DNA of 37,474 nucleotides. It comes from an uncultured Bacteroidota bacterium. Lineage in GTDB: Bacteria > Bacteroidota > Bacteroidia > Flavobacteriales > Flavobacteriaceae. The notes beneath the pieces are model-generated. The model was not told where the DNA came from. It was given only the letters and a program-made list of their open reading frames with translations, and did no database searches. How positions within the stretch are numbered: position 1 is the stretch's first letter; each line of letters opens with the position of its first letter. The position numbers were made by a program, and so were the translations under genes. The stretch spans positions 1-37,474 of the forward strand of contig CAISYO010000204.1 of NCBI GenBank assembly GCA_903889745.1, given 5' to 3'. Positions 22,074-31,836 of the stretch are shown one piece after another.

Positions 22074-24896
22074 TTAAAACCATTTTCGGGTAAAAAGCGA
22101 TACTAAAGTTTTTGGGCTTAAGGTGACTACAAATCTGATTTTTTCACCATAATTATTCGAATTTAATTCAAATCCATTTGAGGAATAAACGGGTAAAAAC
22201 AACTCAAAATAATCGGGAACAAGATTTAAGTGCAAACCTGAATCATAAACACATTTTGGATTGCTGTATTTGTTTTTCATCATTCCTACATCGCCATATA
22301 CTTGAATCCAATTCCAAATAGTAAAAGTTGCGTTTATGGTGCTCATCCATTGATTAGCAAATCGATCTTGTAATTTTGATTTGAATCCTCCTTCGGCATA
22401 CACATATTGCTGGCTGTAAATTCCAGTAGCTTCGCTGCGACCTAGTAAATTATAATCAAACATATAATCATTAGGTCGATCTAAGCCGAAACTAAAAAAA
22501 TCTGAATTGGTACTTCGATACATAAAAGCACCAAAGAACCATCTCAGGCTAATTTGACGATTGTTTTCGAATAATTTTCGATAGTGTATTTCGGTGGCTA
22601 TTTTTCCGAAAGAATTGGCTAATTGAAAATCATTTGAAAAATAAAAATGTTTTGTTCCTTCAGATTGAAAATTACTGTATTTGGCATTGAAAATATTGTA
22701 ATTTTCAGTACTTGAATCAAGTGTAAATGCGGATCTTTCTCTATTGATATAAACTTGTCTCAATTGAATTAATTCAGATTTATTTTTTCGTAAATTTTCA
22801 TCTCTAAATCGGAATTGAACTATAGGAACAAAATTGGTATAAAAAGCATTTGGCGCATAATGAAAACGACTTCCGGCAACGATATACCTTATATTATATA
22901 ATTTTCCTTTTTCTCTAATATTGTCTTCAACTATAGCATTGAATTTTCCAACGATTGTGCCAGTATTTGTTGATAACATAGGAGAGACACTGAAAGTAAA
23001 CGGTTTATTTAACATAGATCGATTATTGATTCGTAAACCCAGTGCAATTCCGTCATAGGCATTAAATTCTACTTCAGGAACATAAAATATTTGGTTATAA
23101 TGTGGTTCTTCTAAATCCTTGAAGAAGTTTAATTTAAAGGGTCTGTTGTTAAAGAAAAAACCATTAAATGATTTCCAATTATTGCGTAAATTGTATTCAG
23201 GAACTTCATTATTATAATTAAGTACAATTTTATCGGCTCCTAGTCTAGGAATACTAAATGTTGAATCTGTTGAAACATTGTGAATCCAAACTTTATTTAC
23301 AATGGTATTGTTTTTCAATTGGTACAATGAGATGGGCACATTTGTATTTGTTTTATTGATTATTTTAAACGAAATAGAGTCTTTAGTCTTAGTAACTTTT
23401 CCAAATTTAAAATCAATAAGATCCCGACTTTCAACCATAGTTTTAAAAAACCAATCGATTTTTTGAGGTGCATTTTTTTCTAAAATTGTTTCAAATTGTC
23501 TTGTATTTGAGCTAGAATATTGGTTAAGCAACATGAATTCTTTTATGCTTGAATTCACAATTTGATTGCCTAGAAAATTATCCAAATAGTTTAAACTTAA
23601 ACCTGCTTTGTATTTATTTGCAATTTGTTCGTTAAATTTTATCAATTTGTTTTTTGGCTCATTTAGTGCTTGGTCTAAATTTTTTCGAGCCATTAACATA
23701 TGTAAATAATTGTATTGTTGATTGAACGGTAAATTAATGAAATGATACGATTTTAGTAGTTTTAAGTCAGCTAAATTACCGGTCATTTTACTATTTGGAT
23801 AATATTTTTCGATATAGTTCATCATCAAAAAGACTTGAATTCCGTCATATATCCATGCTTCATTTCTAGGATTAAGTTGTAAATTTTCTTTCAGATAATT
23901 GTTTAAATACGCTTTTAAAAATTTAAGTTCAAACATAAAATCATCTGAAAAAGGACTCAAAAATCCGGGAAGTTGATTGAGGCCATAAAACGGTTGTCGT
24001 TGATAATCTTCTTGCGAAATCAGTATTTTATGGGTAAACGATTTTCCAAGTTTTTCAGCCGTAAAACGAGTGATTTTATCAATGATTTCTGCTTTTTTGG
24101 TTTCATTTACTTTAGCATCATCAATTCCGCAACTCACTTCAATGTGTTCATTTTTATAGTTATTAAATGTGTTTTTTGTCTGTAAATAAAGAACTGCTTC
24201 CTGCTTGTTTGAAGCTTTTAATGAATAATAGTTTTTATCGTCGCTTAAAAGCTGATTTTCTTCATCTAAATTGCTAGATAATTTTAAATGGGATGGTGTT
24301 TCAATTTCAATTTCAAAATCGGTTAGCGCATTTGGAATATCGTCTAAATTCTCATTGCTTTGTTGAATAAATTGTTTATTTTCATATTGTGAAGGTGATA
24401 AGTACCAATGTTTTAAAATAAGATTTCCCTCTTTATCAAATCCGTATTTCGTAAATTTTTCATTAGGAATTTTAACTGAATATTCTATGATAATGATTTC
24501 CTTTTTACACGGTAAGATAGGGGAGTTAAGTAGTATTTTTATAACATCAATGTGTTTGTCGAGTCTTTCCCATTGCATATTCTTTTTATTTACATCACTA
24601 ATTGCTAAAATTGAGGTATAGCCTCTGTCTTTTTCTTTTGCTAAATGAAAAGATCTTGAAAATTCATCAGAAAAATGATTCGCAAGAGCAGATTTTTTTG
24701 AAGAAAAGGCATGGTTCCAATCATTAAGAATAATTTCTGACAGTGAATCGTTTGAAGTATTATTGTAAGTTAATGACTGCTTTATGTGCAACATTTTATT
24801 TTCAGCATCAACCACAACATTCATTTTAGAATAATGTTGCGCTGAGGCTGATAATGTGAAAAATAAAAGAATACTAAATAAATAATTGTATTTCAA
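22074..24896 (-). CDS. M1-like protein lacking HEXXH, with C-terminal outer-membrane barrel
   Basis: 940-aa exported protein with signal peptide MKYNYLFSILLFFTLSASAQ; the only usable start is TTG at 24896. The N-terminal half follows the M1 aminopeptidase layout: a beta-sandwich (NVVVDAENKMLHIKQSLTYNN), then a helical region. Where HEXXH and the downstream Glu should be, it reads FELKFLKAYLNNYL and NEAWIYDGIQVFLMM, so zinc ligands appear lost and it is probably not a peptidase. From about residue 590 the sequence becomes alternating, aromatic-rich beta strands (VPEVEFNAYDGIALGLRINNR, FTFSVSPMLS) and ends in phenylalanine (SLFTRKWF), typical of outer-membrane barrels. It is a single-gene unit. 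Binding or scaffolding at the outer membrane is inference; the architecture is moderately supported. Confidence 0.65.
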   Translation of the reverse strand: MKYNYLFSILLFFTLSASAQHYSKMNVVVDAENKMLHIKQSLTYNNTSNDSLSEIILNDWNHAFSSKKSALANHFSDEFSRSFHLAKEKDRGYTSILAISDVNKKNMQWERLDKHIDVIKILLNSPILPCKKEIIIIEYSVKIPNEKFTKYGFDKEGNLILKHWYLSPSQYENKQFIQQSNENLDDIPNALTDFEIEIETPSHLKLSSNLDEENQLLSDDKNYYSLKASNKQEAVLYLQTKNTFNNYKNEHIEVSCGIDDAKVNETKKAEIIDKITRFTAEKLGKSFTHKILISQEDYQRQPFYGLNQLPGFLSPFSDDFMFELKFLKAYLNNYLKENLQLNPRNEAWIYDGIQVFLMMNYIEKYYPNSKMTGNLADLKLLKSYHFINLPFNQQYNYLHMLMARKNLDQALNEPKNKLIKFNEQIANKYKAGLSLNYLDNFLGNQIVNSSIKEFMLLNQYSSSNTRQFETILEKNAPQKIDWFFKTMVESRDLIDFKFGKVTKTKDSISFKIINKTNTNVPISLYQLKNNTIVNKVWIHNVSTDSTFSIPRLGADKIVLNYNNEVPEYNLRNNWKSFNGFFFNNRPFKLNFFKDLEEPHYNQIFYVPEVEFNAYDGIALGLRINNRSMLNKPFTFSVSPMLSTNTGTIVGKFNAIVEDNIREKGKLYNIRYIVAGSRFHYAPNAFYTNFVPIVQFRFRDENLRKNKSELIQLRQVYINRERSAFTLDSSTENYNIFNAKYSNFQSEGTKHFYFSNDFQLANSFGKIATEIHYRKLFENNRQISLRWFFGAFMYRSTNSDFFSFGLDRPNDYMFDYNLLGRSEATGIYSQQYVYAEGGFKSKLQDRFANQWMSTINATFTIWNWIQVYGDVGMMKNKYSNPKCVYDSGLHLNLVPDYFELFLPVYSSNGFELNSNNYGEKIRFVVTLSPKTLVSLFTRKWF

Positions 24897-25027
24897 TTTT
24901 GAGTATTGTTTGATTTTTACTACTAAATTTTTATAAAAATAGTTAAAATCACTAAAAAAGCAACTTAATTTAAGATTAATATTTTTGGTCTCTCATGTTT
25001 CAAAAATAACTTATCGTTAAAAAATAG

Positions 25028-25035
25028 TATCTTTG
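25028..25035 (+). promoter_or_regulatory. Putative -7 box TATCTTTG for the secreted nuclease
   Basis: Exact TAnnTTTG match 13 bases before the ATG at 25049, implying a very short leader. Confidence 0.5.
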
Positions 25036-25048
25036 ATTAAAATAGTAA

Positions 25049-27073
25049 ATGATGTTTAAAAATATTCTAGTATTATTTTCTCTTATATTTTTCAATATAA
25101 CCTTTTCACAAGTGTTCATCAATGAGATCGATGCTGATAATCCGGGTAGCGATGTAAGGGAATTTGTAGAGTTGAAATCGAGTACTCCAAATTTTTCATT
25201 AAATGGTTATGTACTTGTTTTTTTTAATGAATCAAATACAGCAAGCTATTATGCTTATGATTTAGATGGATTTGTTACTGATGCAAATGGTATTGCACAT
25301 TTTGGGAATATTTTAGTTTCACCATCACCTATTGGAACTATTCCTAACAATAAAATGCAAAACGGACCCGATGTCGTTGCATTGTATCTTGGTAACGCAA
25401 CTGATTTTCCAAACACCACATCAACTGGGACTACTGCTACAACTACAAATTTAATAGATGCAATTGCTTATTCAAACAGTAATACTACCGTAGCCACAAA
25501 TTTAATGGCAATTTTAAACCTTACGGTAAGTACGGCAGATATTGAAACAACCAATTCCGTCTCAAAGTCAATTCAGCGTAAAAATGATGGTACATATGAA
25601 GTAAAACCACCAACACCTGGCGTTAATAATGATGGAAGTGGAGTTGCTCTTAATTATTTGTCAACTTCAATGATTGCTGATAATTTTAATGAAGGACAAC
25701 AATTTACAATACAATTCTCAACATCAGTACCAGTTCCTTCTAATCTTGTTTTTACATTTACTTTACAAGAAGGAAATTTTACAATCGCAGATTATTCTGG
25801 TGCTGATGTTAATGCTACCACAGGAGTTTTAACAGTTACTATTTTAGCTGGAACTTCCTCTGCTTCAACAATTATAAACTTAACGGATGATACTATTTAT
25901 GAAGGTGATGAAGAAACACATCTTGTTTTATCTACTTTGCCATCGGGTTATGTAAAAAACAATGATAATATTTATATACGAATTTATGATAATGATTTTA
26001 TCGTTCAAAATTTTGGCACTCCATTAAATCCCACATATAGCAATGTTTCGCCTACCATTCCTTCTGGTTATTATGATTCTTTGGAAGGATTATCAGGTGT
26101 CGCATTAAAACAAGCAGTTCAAGACATTATTGCAAATCCTTCGGTAGTTAGGTTACATAGTTATGCCGATATTTGGGATATTATTCGAACTGCAGATCAA
26201 AATCCAGCCAATTCAAACCAAGTTTGGTGTATGTATGTTGAATCGCCAATGGCTAAGATAGACCAACAAGTGGGGAGTAGTATTGTAGGAAAATGGAATC
26301 GTGAACATATTTTTTCTCAGTCAAGAGGTGGTTTTGAAGTATCCAGCAATGATTCAGCTGATGGTATTAATTTTTGGAGTTCAACAAGCGCAGCTTCGGT
26401 TGTAGATGGTGTTTCAGATGCACATCATATTCGGGTTGAAAATGGCCAAGAAAATTCTTCGCGAAATAATAAAAATTTCGGTACAGTAACGTCGGCAACA
26501 GTTTACGCTGGACCTTCTAATACGCAAGGTTCATGGCGAGGAGATGTAGCACGATCATTGTTTTATATGGCAGTTCGTTACAATGGGTTGAATGTTGTGA
26601 ATGGTGATCCAAGTGAATACTTACCAAGTACAACAACTTCTTCAGGAAATATTGGTGATTTAGCAACTTTACTCAATTGGAATACAACAGATCCAAGAGA
26701 TGATTTTGAAATGAATCGAAATAATTACATTTATACTTGGCAAATGAATCGAAACCCATTTATTGATTATCCTCTTTTAGCGAATTATATTTTTGGAGCT
26801 AATTTTGGGCAACCTTGGTCAGCTAGCTTAACCACACAAAATCCCGTTCAAAATAAAATTGTAGTGTATCCAAATCCAGCTGAAGATTATTTAATTATAT
26901 CGGGATTAGAAGGTAATGCAATTGCCGAAATTTATACCCTTATAGGTCAGTTAATTCAGCGCATCGAATTTGAAAATGAAATAAAACTGAATTTAAATTG
27001 CAAAGCCGGAATGTATTTAGTTACAATAACTAATGGCTCACAAACAACCACAAAGAAAATAATTGTAAAGTAA
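25049..27073 (+). CDS. T9SS-exported endonuclease I with lamin-tail and Calx-beta domains
   Basis: 674-aa secreted nuclease. The domains in order are a signal peptide (ILVLFSLIFFNITFSQ), a lamin-tail-like domain to about residue 200 (VFINEIDADNPGSDVREFVEL), and a Calx-beta-like domain about 205-320 (ending GDEETHLVLSTLPSGY). Next comes an EndA/NucM-type endonuclease I domain about 325-590 with WNREHIFSQSRGG (catalytic His H420), DAHHIR and NNKNFG. A C-terminal T9SS type A sorting domain (VVYPNPAEDYLIISG ... KAGMYLVTITNGSQTTTKKIIVK) follows. It should be secreted across the outer membrane and degrade extracellular DNA or RNA for nutrients or biofilm turnover. Two consecutive ATGs begin it. A strong terminator follows. 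Confidence 0.92.
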   Translation: MMFKNILVLFSLIFFNITFSQVFINEIDADNPGSDVREFVELKSSTPNFSLNGYVLVFFNESNTASYYAYDLDGFVTDANGIAHFGNILVSPSPIGTIPNNKMQNGPDVVALYLGNATDFPNTTSTGTTATTTNLIDAIAYSNSNTTVATNLMAILNLTVSTADIETTNSVSKSIQRKNDGTYEVKPPTPGVNNDGSGVALNYLSTSMIADNFNEGQQFTIQFSTSVPVPSNLVFTFTLQEGNFTIADYSGADVNATTGVLTVTILAGTSSASTIINLTDDTIYEGDEETHLVLSTLPSGYVKNNDNIYIRIYDNDFIVQNFGTPLNPTYSNVSPTIPSGYYDSLEGLSGVALKQAVQDIIANPSVVRLHSYADIWDIIRTADQNPANSNQVWCMYVESPMAKIDQQVGSSIVGKWNREHIFSQSRGGFEVSSNDSADGINFWSSTSAASVVDGVSDAHHIRVENGQENSSRNNKNFGTVTSATVYAGPSNTQGSWRGDVARSLFYMAVRYNGLNVVNGDPSEYLPSTTTSSGNIGDLATLLNWNTTDPRDDFEMNRNNYIYTWQMNRNPFIDYPLLANYIFGANFGQPWSASLTTQNPVQNKIVVYPNPAEDYLIISGLEGNAIAEIYTLIGQLIQRIEFENEIKLNLNCKAGMYLVTITNGSQTTTKKIIVK

Positions 27074-27075
27074 AT

Positions 27076-27106
27076 AAAAAAGTCCTTCAATTTGAAGGAC
27101 TTTTTT
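27076..27106. terminator. Bidirectional intrinsic terminator
   Basis: AAAAAAGTCCTTCAA / TTGAAGGACTTTTTT is a near-perfect palindrome with A- and T-tracts on both sides, placed between the convergent nuclease stop (27073) and LOG stop (27108). Confidence 0.9.
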
Positions 27107-27107
27107 A

Positions 27108-27833
27108 TTAGAAATTAGGCGATAAATTATATTTTTTATAGAAGTTGTCTAACGCTTCTAATACTTCATCTTCTGTGTCAACCACTTTTATGAGGTTTAA
27201 ATCATCTGGATTTGCATTTTTCATTTTGTCAATCATAACCATTTTAATCCAATCTAATAAACCCGACCAAAATTCAGTTCCAACTAAAATAATGGGAAAT
27301 TTTCCAATTTTCTTTGTTTGAATTAAAGTTACGGCTTCAAATAATTCGTCTAAAGTTCCAAAACCTCCTGGCATTACTACAAAACCTTGTGAATATTTTA
27401 CAAACATGACTTTTCTTACAAAGAAGTAATCAAAATTTAAGTTTTTGTCTTTATCGATATACGGATTGAAGTGTTGCTCAAAAGGTAATTCAATATTTAG
27501 ACCAACCGATGTTCCACCACCATGATGTGCTCCTTTATTTCCAGCTTCCATAATACCAGGACCGCCGCCAGTAATTACACCATAACCTGCTTTACTAATT
27601 TTGTAAGCAATTTTTTCGGCTAATAAATAATATTTATCTTCTGGTTTTGTTCTTGCCGAACCAAAAATTGAGACACAAGGACCTATTCTTCCCATGGTTT
27701 CATAACCGTTCACAAACTCGGACATGATTTTAAAAATGGCCCAAGAATCGTTTGAGCGTATTTCGTTCCAAGTTTTTTGCTTAAATTTTGCTTGAATTCT
27801 ATGATCGTCGTTTTCGTATTGATCTGCTGCCAT
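27108..27833 (-). CDS. LOG-family nucleotide 5'-monophosphate phosphoribohydrolase (TIGR00730-like)
   Basis: 241-aa protein of the Rossmann-like LOG family, formerly called lysine decarboxylase-like. Characterised members cleave the ribosyl bond of cytokinin nucleotides or other nucleoside monophosphates. The signatures GVITGGGPGIMEAGNKGA and MPGGFGTLDELFE (PGGxGTxxE) are present, with ISIFGSAR-like text at the N-terminal strand (CVSIFGSARTKPEDKYY). The true bacterial substrate is unknown. The gene begins 32 bp downstream of uvrA on the same strand, with no TAnnTTTG box in the gap, so it is probably read from the uvrA transcript. Confidence 0.85.
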   Translation of the reverse strand: MAADQYENDDHRIQAKFKQKTWNEIRSNDSWAIFKIMSEFVNGYETMGRIGPCVSIFGSARTKPEDKYYLLAEKIAYKISKAGYGVITGGGPGIMEAGNKGAHHGGGTSVGLNIELPFEQHFNPYIDKDKNLNFDYFFVRKVMFVKYSQGFVVMPGGFGTLDELFEAVTLIQTKKIGKFPIILVGTEFWSGLLDWIKMVMIDKMKNANPDDLNLIKVVDTEDEVLEALDNFYKKYNLSPNF

Positions 27834-27865
27834 ATTCGTTTCGTTTTAATTTTTAAAATAGCTTA

Positions 27866-30700
27866 CTAAGATAATTCTTTTTTCAAAAATTGTGCTGTGT
27901 AGCTTTTTTTATTTTTTATAATTTCTTCTGGAGTTCCTTTTGCAACCACATCTCCGCCACCTTTTCCGCCTTCATAGCCAATATCAATAACATAATCGGC
28001 TAATTTGACTACATCTAAATTGTGTTCGATGATTAAAACCGTATTTCCTTTATCAACCAACACATTTATAACATCCATTAATACACGAATATCTTCAAAA
28101 TGTAGGCCTGTTGTGGGTTCGTCTAAAATATAAAACGTATTACCAGTATCTTTTTTAGACAATTCACCTGCTAATTTTATTCGTTGCGCTTCACCACCTG
28201 AAAGGGTTGTGCTTTGTTGGCCTAAGGTGATATAACCCAATCCAACATCTTGAATGGTTTTTACTTTTCGATAAATTTTTGGAATATTTTCAAAGAATTC
28301 TACCGCTTCATCAACCGTCATGTTCAACACATCAGAAATCGATTTTCCTTTGTAGCGAATTTCCAATGTTTCTCTATTAAATCGTTTTCCCATACAGGTT
28401 TCACATTCCACATAAACATCGGGTAAAAAACTCATTTCTATGGTTCTAACGCCTGAACCTTCACAAGTTTCACAACATCCACCTTTTACATTGAAACTAA
28501 ATCTTCCTGGTTTGTAACCACGAATCATTGCTTCAGGTGTTTGCGTGTACAAACTTCTAATTTCCGAAAAAACATCGGTGTACGTTGCTGGATTTGAACG
28601 CGGTGTTCTTCCAATCGGACTTTGGTCGATGTCAATTACTTTATCAATATGCGCTAAACCTTCAATTTTTTTGAAGGGTTGAGGTTTCTTTACCGCATTG
28701 AAAAAATGCGCGTTTAATATCGGATACAATGTTTCGTTAATTAATGTCGATTTTCCGCTTCCCGAAACTCCGGTAACACAAACTAATTTTCCTAACGGAA
28801 TTTCAATCGACACATTTTTTAAATTATTACCAGTTGCACCAGATAATTTAATGGATTTTCCGTTGCCTTCTCTACGTGTTTTTGGCACTTCAATCTTCAT
28901 TTTACCGTTCAAATATTGTGCGGTAATCGTATCTTCTTTCAATAATTCTTTTGGTGTGCCTTTACTGATGATTTGTCCGCCAAAACGACCTGCTTTCGGA
29001 CCAATATCAATCACATAATCTGCACGTTCTATCATGTCTTTGTCGTGTTCTACTACAATTACAGAGTTGCCAATATCGCGTAAACTTTCTAATGATTTTA
29101 TCAAACGCTCGTTATCTCTTTGGTGTAAACCAATACTTGGTTCGTCTAATATATACAAAACCCCAACCAATTGCGAACCAATTTGCGTTGCCAATCGAAT
29201 GCGTTGTGCTTCGCCACCAGAAAGTGATTTTGAACTTCGGTTGAGTGATAAATAATTTAAACCTACGTCTAACAAAAATTGCAAGCGTGCGGTAATTTCT
29301 TTAACCACTTCAACAGCTATAACCTTTTGTTTTTCAGATAAATATTGGTCTAAATCAGCAAACCATTGCGATAATTCAGCGATATCCATTTGTACTAATT
29401 CGCCGATGTTTTTTTCGTTTAATTTGAAATATAAAGATTCTTTTTTCAAACGTGTACCTTCGCAATCAGGACAATTATTTTCGTCCATAAATTCTTTTGC
29501 CCAACGTTTAATGCTTGCCGAATCGGAATTATCGTATTGATTTTTAATGAAGTTTGAAATCCCTTCAAAATCAATTTTATAATCTTTAGTAATTCCCATG
29601 ACCTTTGATACAACAGAGAATTTTTCGTTTCCTCCATACAAAATCATTTCCATGGCTTCTTTCGGAATATCCTCAATAGCATCAGTTATTTTGAAATCAT
29701 ATTTTTGAGCAATAATTTCCAATTGTTTGAAAATCCAAGAACTTTTATATTCACCCAAAGGGGCAAAACCACCATTTTTAATCGATGATTTCGGATTAGG
29801 GATAATTTTCTGCAAGTTTATTTCGTTTACAGTTCCTAATCCGTTGCAACACGGACAAGCGCCTTTTGGAGAATTGAATGAAAAATTATTGGGTTCCGGA
29901 TTTGGATACGAAATTCCAGAAGACGGACACATTAAATTTCGACTGTAAAAGCGCACTTCTTGACTCTCTTGCTCGATTACCATTATTACATCCTCGCCAT
30001 GATACATTGCAGTTTTAATACTTTCCGATAAACGTTTATCAGTATCTTCTTCGGTATCAATAGCCATTCTATCGATTACAATTTCAATATCATGTGTTTT
30101 GTATCGATCGACTTTCATGCCAAATTCTAAATCCCGAATTTGACCATTCACCCGAACTTTTAAGAATCCTTGCTTGGCAATTTGTTCAAATAATTCACGA
30201 TAATGTCCTTTACGAGAACGAACAACAGGTGCTAAAATAGAAATTCGTTTTCCGTTAAAATCTTCTAAAATCAGTGACTTAATTTGGTCATCGGAATACG
30301 AAATCATTTTTTCGCCCGTATTATAACTGAAAGCATCAGCTCCTCTAGCATATAACAAACGCAAAAAATCGTAAATTTCAGTAATTGTTCCTACGGTTGA
30401 TCGAGGCGATTTATTCGTGGTTTTTTGTTCAATAGCAATTACTGGCGAAAGTCCGTCGATTTTATCCACATCAGGACGCTCTAATCCACCCAAAAATTGA
30501 CGAGCATAAGCCGAAAAAGTTTCGATGTATCTTCGTTGTCCTTCGGCATAAATGGTATCAAAAGCCAATGACGATTTACCAGAGCCCGAAAGTCCAGTAA
30601 TTACCACTAGTTTTTCACGCGGAATGGATACGTCAATATTTTTAAGATTATGGGCTCTAGCTCCAATAATTTCAATGAATTCGTCGGGTGTATGTTGCAT
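27866..30700 (-). CDS. uvrA: Excinuclease ABC subunit A
   Basis: ATPase that recognises DNA damage and loads UvrB in nucleotide excision repair. The 944-aa protein has two ABC ATPase modules: Walker [21 protein letters not shown] and [17 protein letters not shown], signature sequences [16 protein letters not shown] and [15 protein letters not shown]. Zinc fingers show as [17 protein letters not shown] and [17 protein letters not shown] choose the ATG at 30700, not the TTG at 30712, because a TATCTTTG box at 30717-30724 places the transcript start near 30712. It lies downstream of the Fic gene but has its own promoter and follows the Fic terminator. LOG-family gene downstream. Confidence 0.96.
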   Translation of the reverse strand: MQHTPDEFIEIIGARAHNLKNIDVSIPREKLVVITGLSGSGKSSLAFDTIYAEGQRRYIETFSAYARQFLGGLERPDVDKIDGLSPVIAIEQKTTNKSPRSTVGTITEIYDFLRLLYARGADAFSYNTGEKMISYSDDQIKSLILEDFNGKRISILAPVVRSRKGHYRELFEQIAKQGFLKVRVNGQIRDLEFGMKVDRYKTHDIEIVIDRMAIDTEEDTDKRLSESIKTAMYHGEDVIMVIEQESQEVRFYSRNLMCPSSGISYPNPEPNNFSFNSPKGACPCCNGLGTVNEINLQKIIPNPKSSIKNGGFAPLGEYKSSWIFKQLEIIAQKYDFKITDAIEDIPKEAMEMILYGGNEKFSVVSKVMGITKDYKIDFEGISNFIKNQYDNSDSASIKRWAKEFMDENNCPDCEGTRLKKESLYFKLNEKNIGELVQMDIAELSQWFADLDQYLSEKQKVIAVEVVKEITARLQFLLDVGLNYLSLNRSSKSLSGGEAQRIRLATQIGSQLVGVLYILDEPSIGLHQRDNERLIKSLESLRDIGNSVIVVEHDKDMIERADYVIDIGPKAGRFGGQIISKGTPKELLKEDTITAQYLNGKMKIEVPKTRREGNGKSIKLSGATGNNLKNVSIEIPLGKLVCVTGVSGSGKSTLINETLYPILNAHFFNAVKKPQPFKKIEGLAHIDKVIDIDQSPIGRTPRSNPATYTDVFSEIRSLYTQTPEAMIRGYKPGRFSFNVKGGCCETCEGSGVRTIEMSFLPDVYVECETCMGKRFNRETLEIRYKGKSISDVLNMTVDEAVEFFENIPKIYRKVKTIQDVGLGYITLGQQSTTLSGGEAQRIKLAGELSKKDTGNTFYILDEPTTGLHFEDIRVLMDVINVLVDKGNTVLIIEHNLDVVKLADYVIDIGYEGGKGGGDVVAKGTPEEIIKNKKSYTAQFLKKELS

Positions 30701-30716
30701 AATTTTAAGCAAAACG

Positions 30717-30724
30717 CAAAGATA
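30717..30724 (-). promoter_or_regulatory. Putative uvrA -7 box TATCTTTG
   Basis: Exact TAnnTTTG on the minus strand, 16 bases before the chosen ATG at 30700. It separates uvrA transcriptionally from the Fic gene upstream. Confidence 0.5.
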
Positions 30725-30773
30725 CTGATTTCAAAACGATTTTTATAGTAAACAAATGCGAAGAAAAATAAAA

Positions 30774-30803
30774 AAAGAAAGCATTAAAGTAAACGCTTTC
30801 TTT
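30774..30803 (-). terminator. Intrinsic terminator overlapping the Fic stop codon
   Basis: On the minus strand AAAGAAAGC pairs with GCTTTCTTT, followed by further T's. The first arm lies within the last codons of the Fic gene and the stop is in the loop. Confidence 0.7.
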
Positions 30804-31746
30804 GTCTATTATTGATGTAATCGTTGATGGCTTTTTTTGTGGTTACCCAATTTCTACCTTCTTTATAAGCATCAATTTTTCCTTGCCTTGCTAATAAACT
30901 AACATATTCTTGACTGTAAGGTGTATTAGGCTCACTAACAATGCTTGTAATCGATTGATAATCTTCATCTTCATCACTTGGAATAGAAGTTAAATATATA
31001 TTAACAGAACGCTCTAAAGCTTGGCACATTAATAACGTTAACTTTTGATAATTACCATTATTTGCTTGGTTTAAAGCGTCATAATATTTATTTCTATCAT
31101 TTTTTAAAATGATTGCTGGCGGAAATCCTTTTCGCATGAGTAATAAATTCATAGCTAAACGAAAGGTTCTTCCGTTTCCATCAAAAAAAGGATGAATCCA
31201 AACTAATTTATGATGAAATATTGTAGCCAACTCAATATCATTCAATTGCAATGGATTTTGATTTACAAATTGAATCAATTCATCTAATAAATCAGAAACT
31301 TTATTAGCATTTGGAGGAATAAAATTTGCACCAGTAATTCTTACACCAGCGTTTCTAATTCTTCCCGCATAATCATCTTCAATTGTTCTTAATACCAAAC
31401 CATGTAGCGACAAAATATCAATACTTCTAAGGATGTAATCATCATCAATAATTTGATACAAATAATTAATCGCATGCTCGTGATTTTTTGCTTCAAAATG
31501 CTCTCTTAATGATTTTCCTTTTACTGTGATACCATCTTGAAGCACCATTTGTGTTTCTCGAAGTGAAAGCGTGTTACCTTCAATACTGTTAGAATTATAG
31601 GTCCATTCAATTGAAAGTGATTCTTTAATTTTTGAAATAGCCGAATAGGGAAGTGGTCTGTTTTGATTGAGCACAGCTAGTTTATCATACAATCTTTCGA
31701 ATGTTGATTGAAATTCTTTTTGATATGATAGATCAATATTCCACAT
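30784..31746 (-). CDS. Fic-domain AMP transferase with C-terminal DNA-binding domain
   Basis: Predicted AMPylating (or related NMP-transferring) enzyme. The 320-aa protein contains the class II inhibitory motif at S52-E56 (YNSNSIEGN, [S/T]xxxE[G/N]), which blocks ATP gamma-phosphate binding. The full catalytic motif is HPFFDGNGRTFR at 185-196 (HPFx[D/E]GNGRxxR), with the flap region around 138-147 (TGANFIPPNAN). Residues about 275-315 (SQEYVSLLARQGKIDAYKEG, then NWVTTKKAINDYINNR) resemble an excisionase-like helix-turn-helix. The protein is therefore expected to be self-inhibited and to bind DNA. A perfect 18-bp inverted repeat abuts its own promoter. No small antitoxin gene is adjacent, as expected for a class II Fic. 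The target is unknown. Confidence 0.9.
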   Translation of the reverse strand: MWNIDLSYQKEFQSTFERLYDKLAVLNQNRPLPYSAISKIKESLSIEWTYNSNSIEGNTLSLRETQMVLQDGITVKGKSLREHFEAKNHEHAINYLYQIIDDDYILRSIDILSLHGLVLRTIEDDYAGRIRNAGVRITGANFIPPNANKVSDLLDELIQFVNQNPLQLNDIELATIFHHKLVWIHPFFDGNGRTFRLAMNLLLMRKGFPPAIILKNDRNKYYDALNQANNGNYQKLTLLMCQALERSVNIYLTSIPSDEDEDYQSITSIVSEPNTPYSQEYVSLLARQGKIDAYKEGRNWVTTKKAINDYINNRQRKRLL

Positions 31747-31765
31747 GGTTTTTATATTTCAACCA

Positions 31766-31773
31766 CAAAAGTA
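31766..31773 (-). promoter_or_regulatory. Putative Fic gene -7 box TACTTTTG
   Basis: Exact TAnnTTTG on the minus strand, 19 bases before the ATG at 31746, and directly adjacent to the inverted repeat at 31774. Confidence 0.5.
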
Positions 31774-31815
31774 TTAATATCGGATAAAATAAAAAAATAT
31801 TTTATCCGATATTAA
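31774..31815. promoter_or_regulatory. Perfect 18-bp inverted repeat, candidate operator of the Fic gene
   Basis: Arms 31774-31791 and 31798-31815 are perfectly complementary (TTAATATCGGATAAAATA on the left), separated by AAAAAA. The repeat touches the putative -7 box and covers where RNA polymerase would contact the -33 region, so a protein bound here would block the Fic promoter. The obvious candidate is the Fic protein itself through its C-terminal domain. The alternative, a terminator for the upstream ClC gene, is less likely because the arms are A/T-rich and no T-run follows on the minus strand. Confidence 0.6.
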
Positions 31816-31836
31816 AATTTTTGACAATTGATTTTT

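Noticed and set aside
30784-31746. Fic gene as half of a toxin-antitoxin pair
   Set aside because: The inhibitory motif is inside the same protein (class II), and no small antitoxin ORF adjoins the gene.
31774-31815. Inverted repeat as a terminator for the ClC gene
   Set aside because: Only 4 G/C of 18 per arm and no T-run after it on the minus strand, while it touches the Fic -7 box. Kept as the less likely alternative, not excluded.
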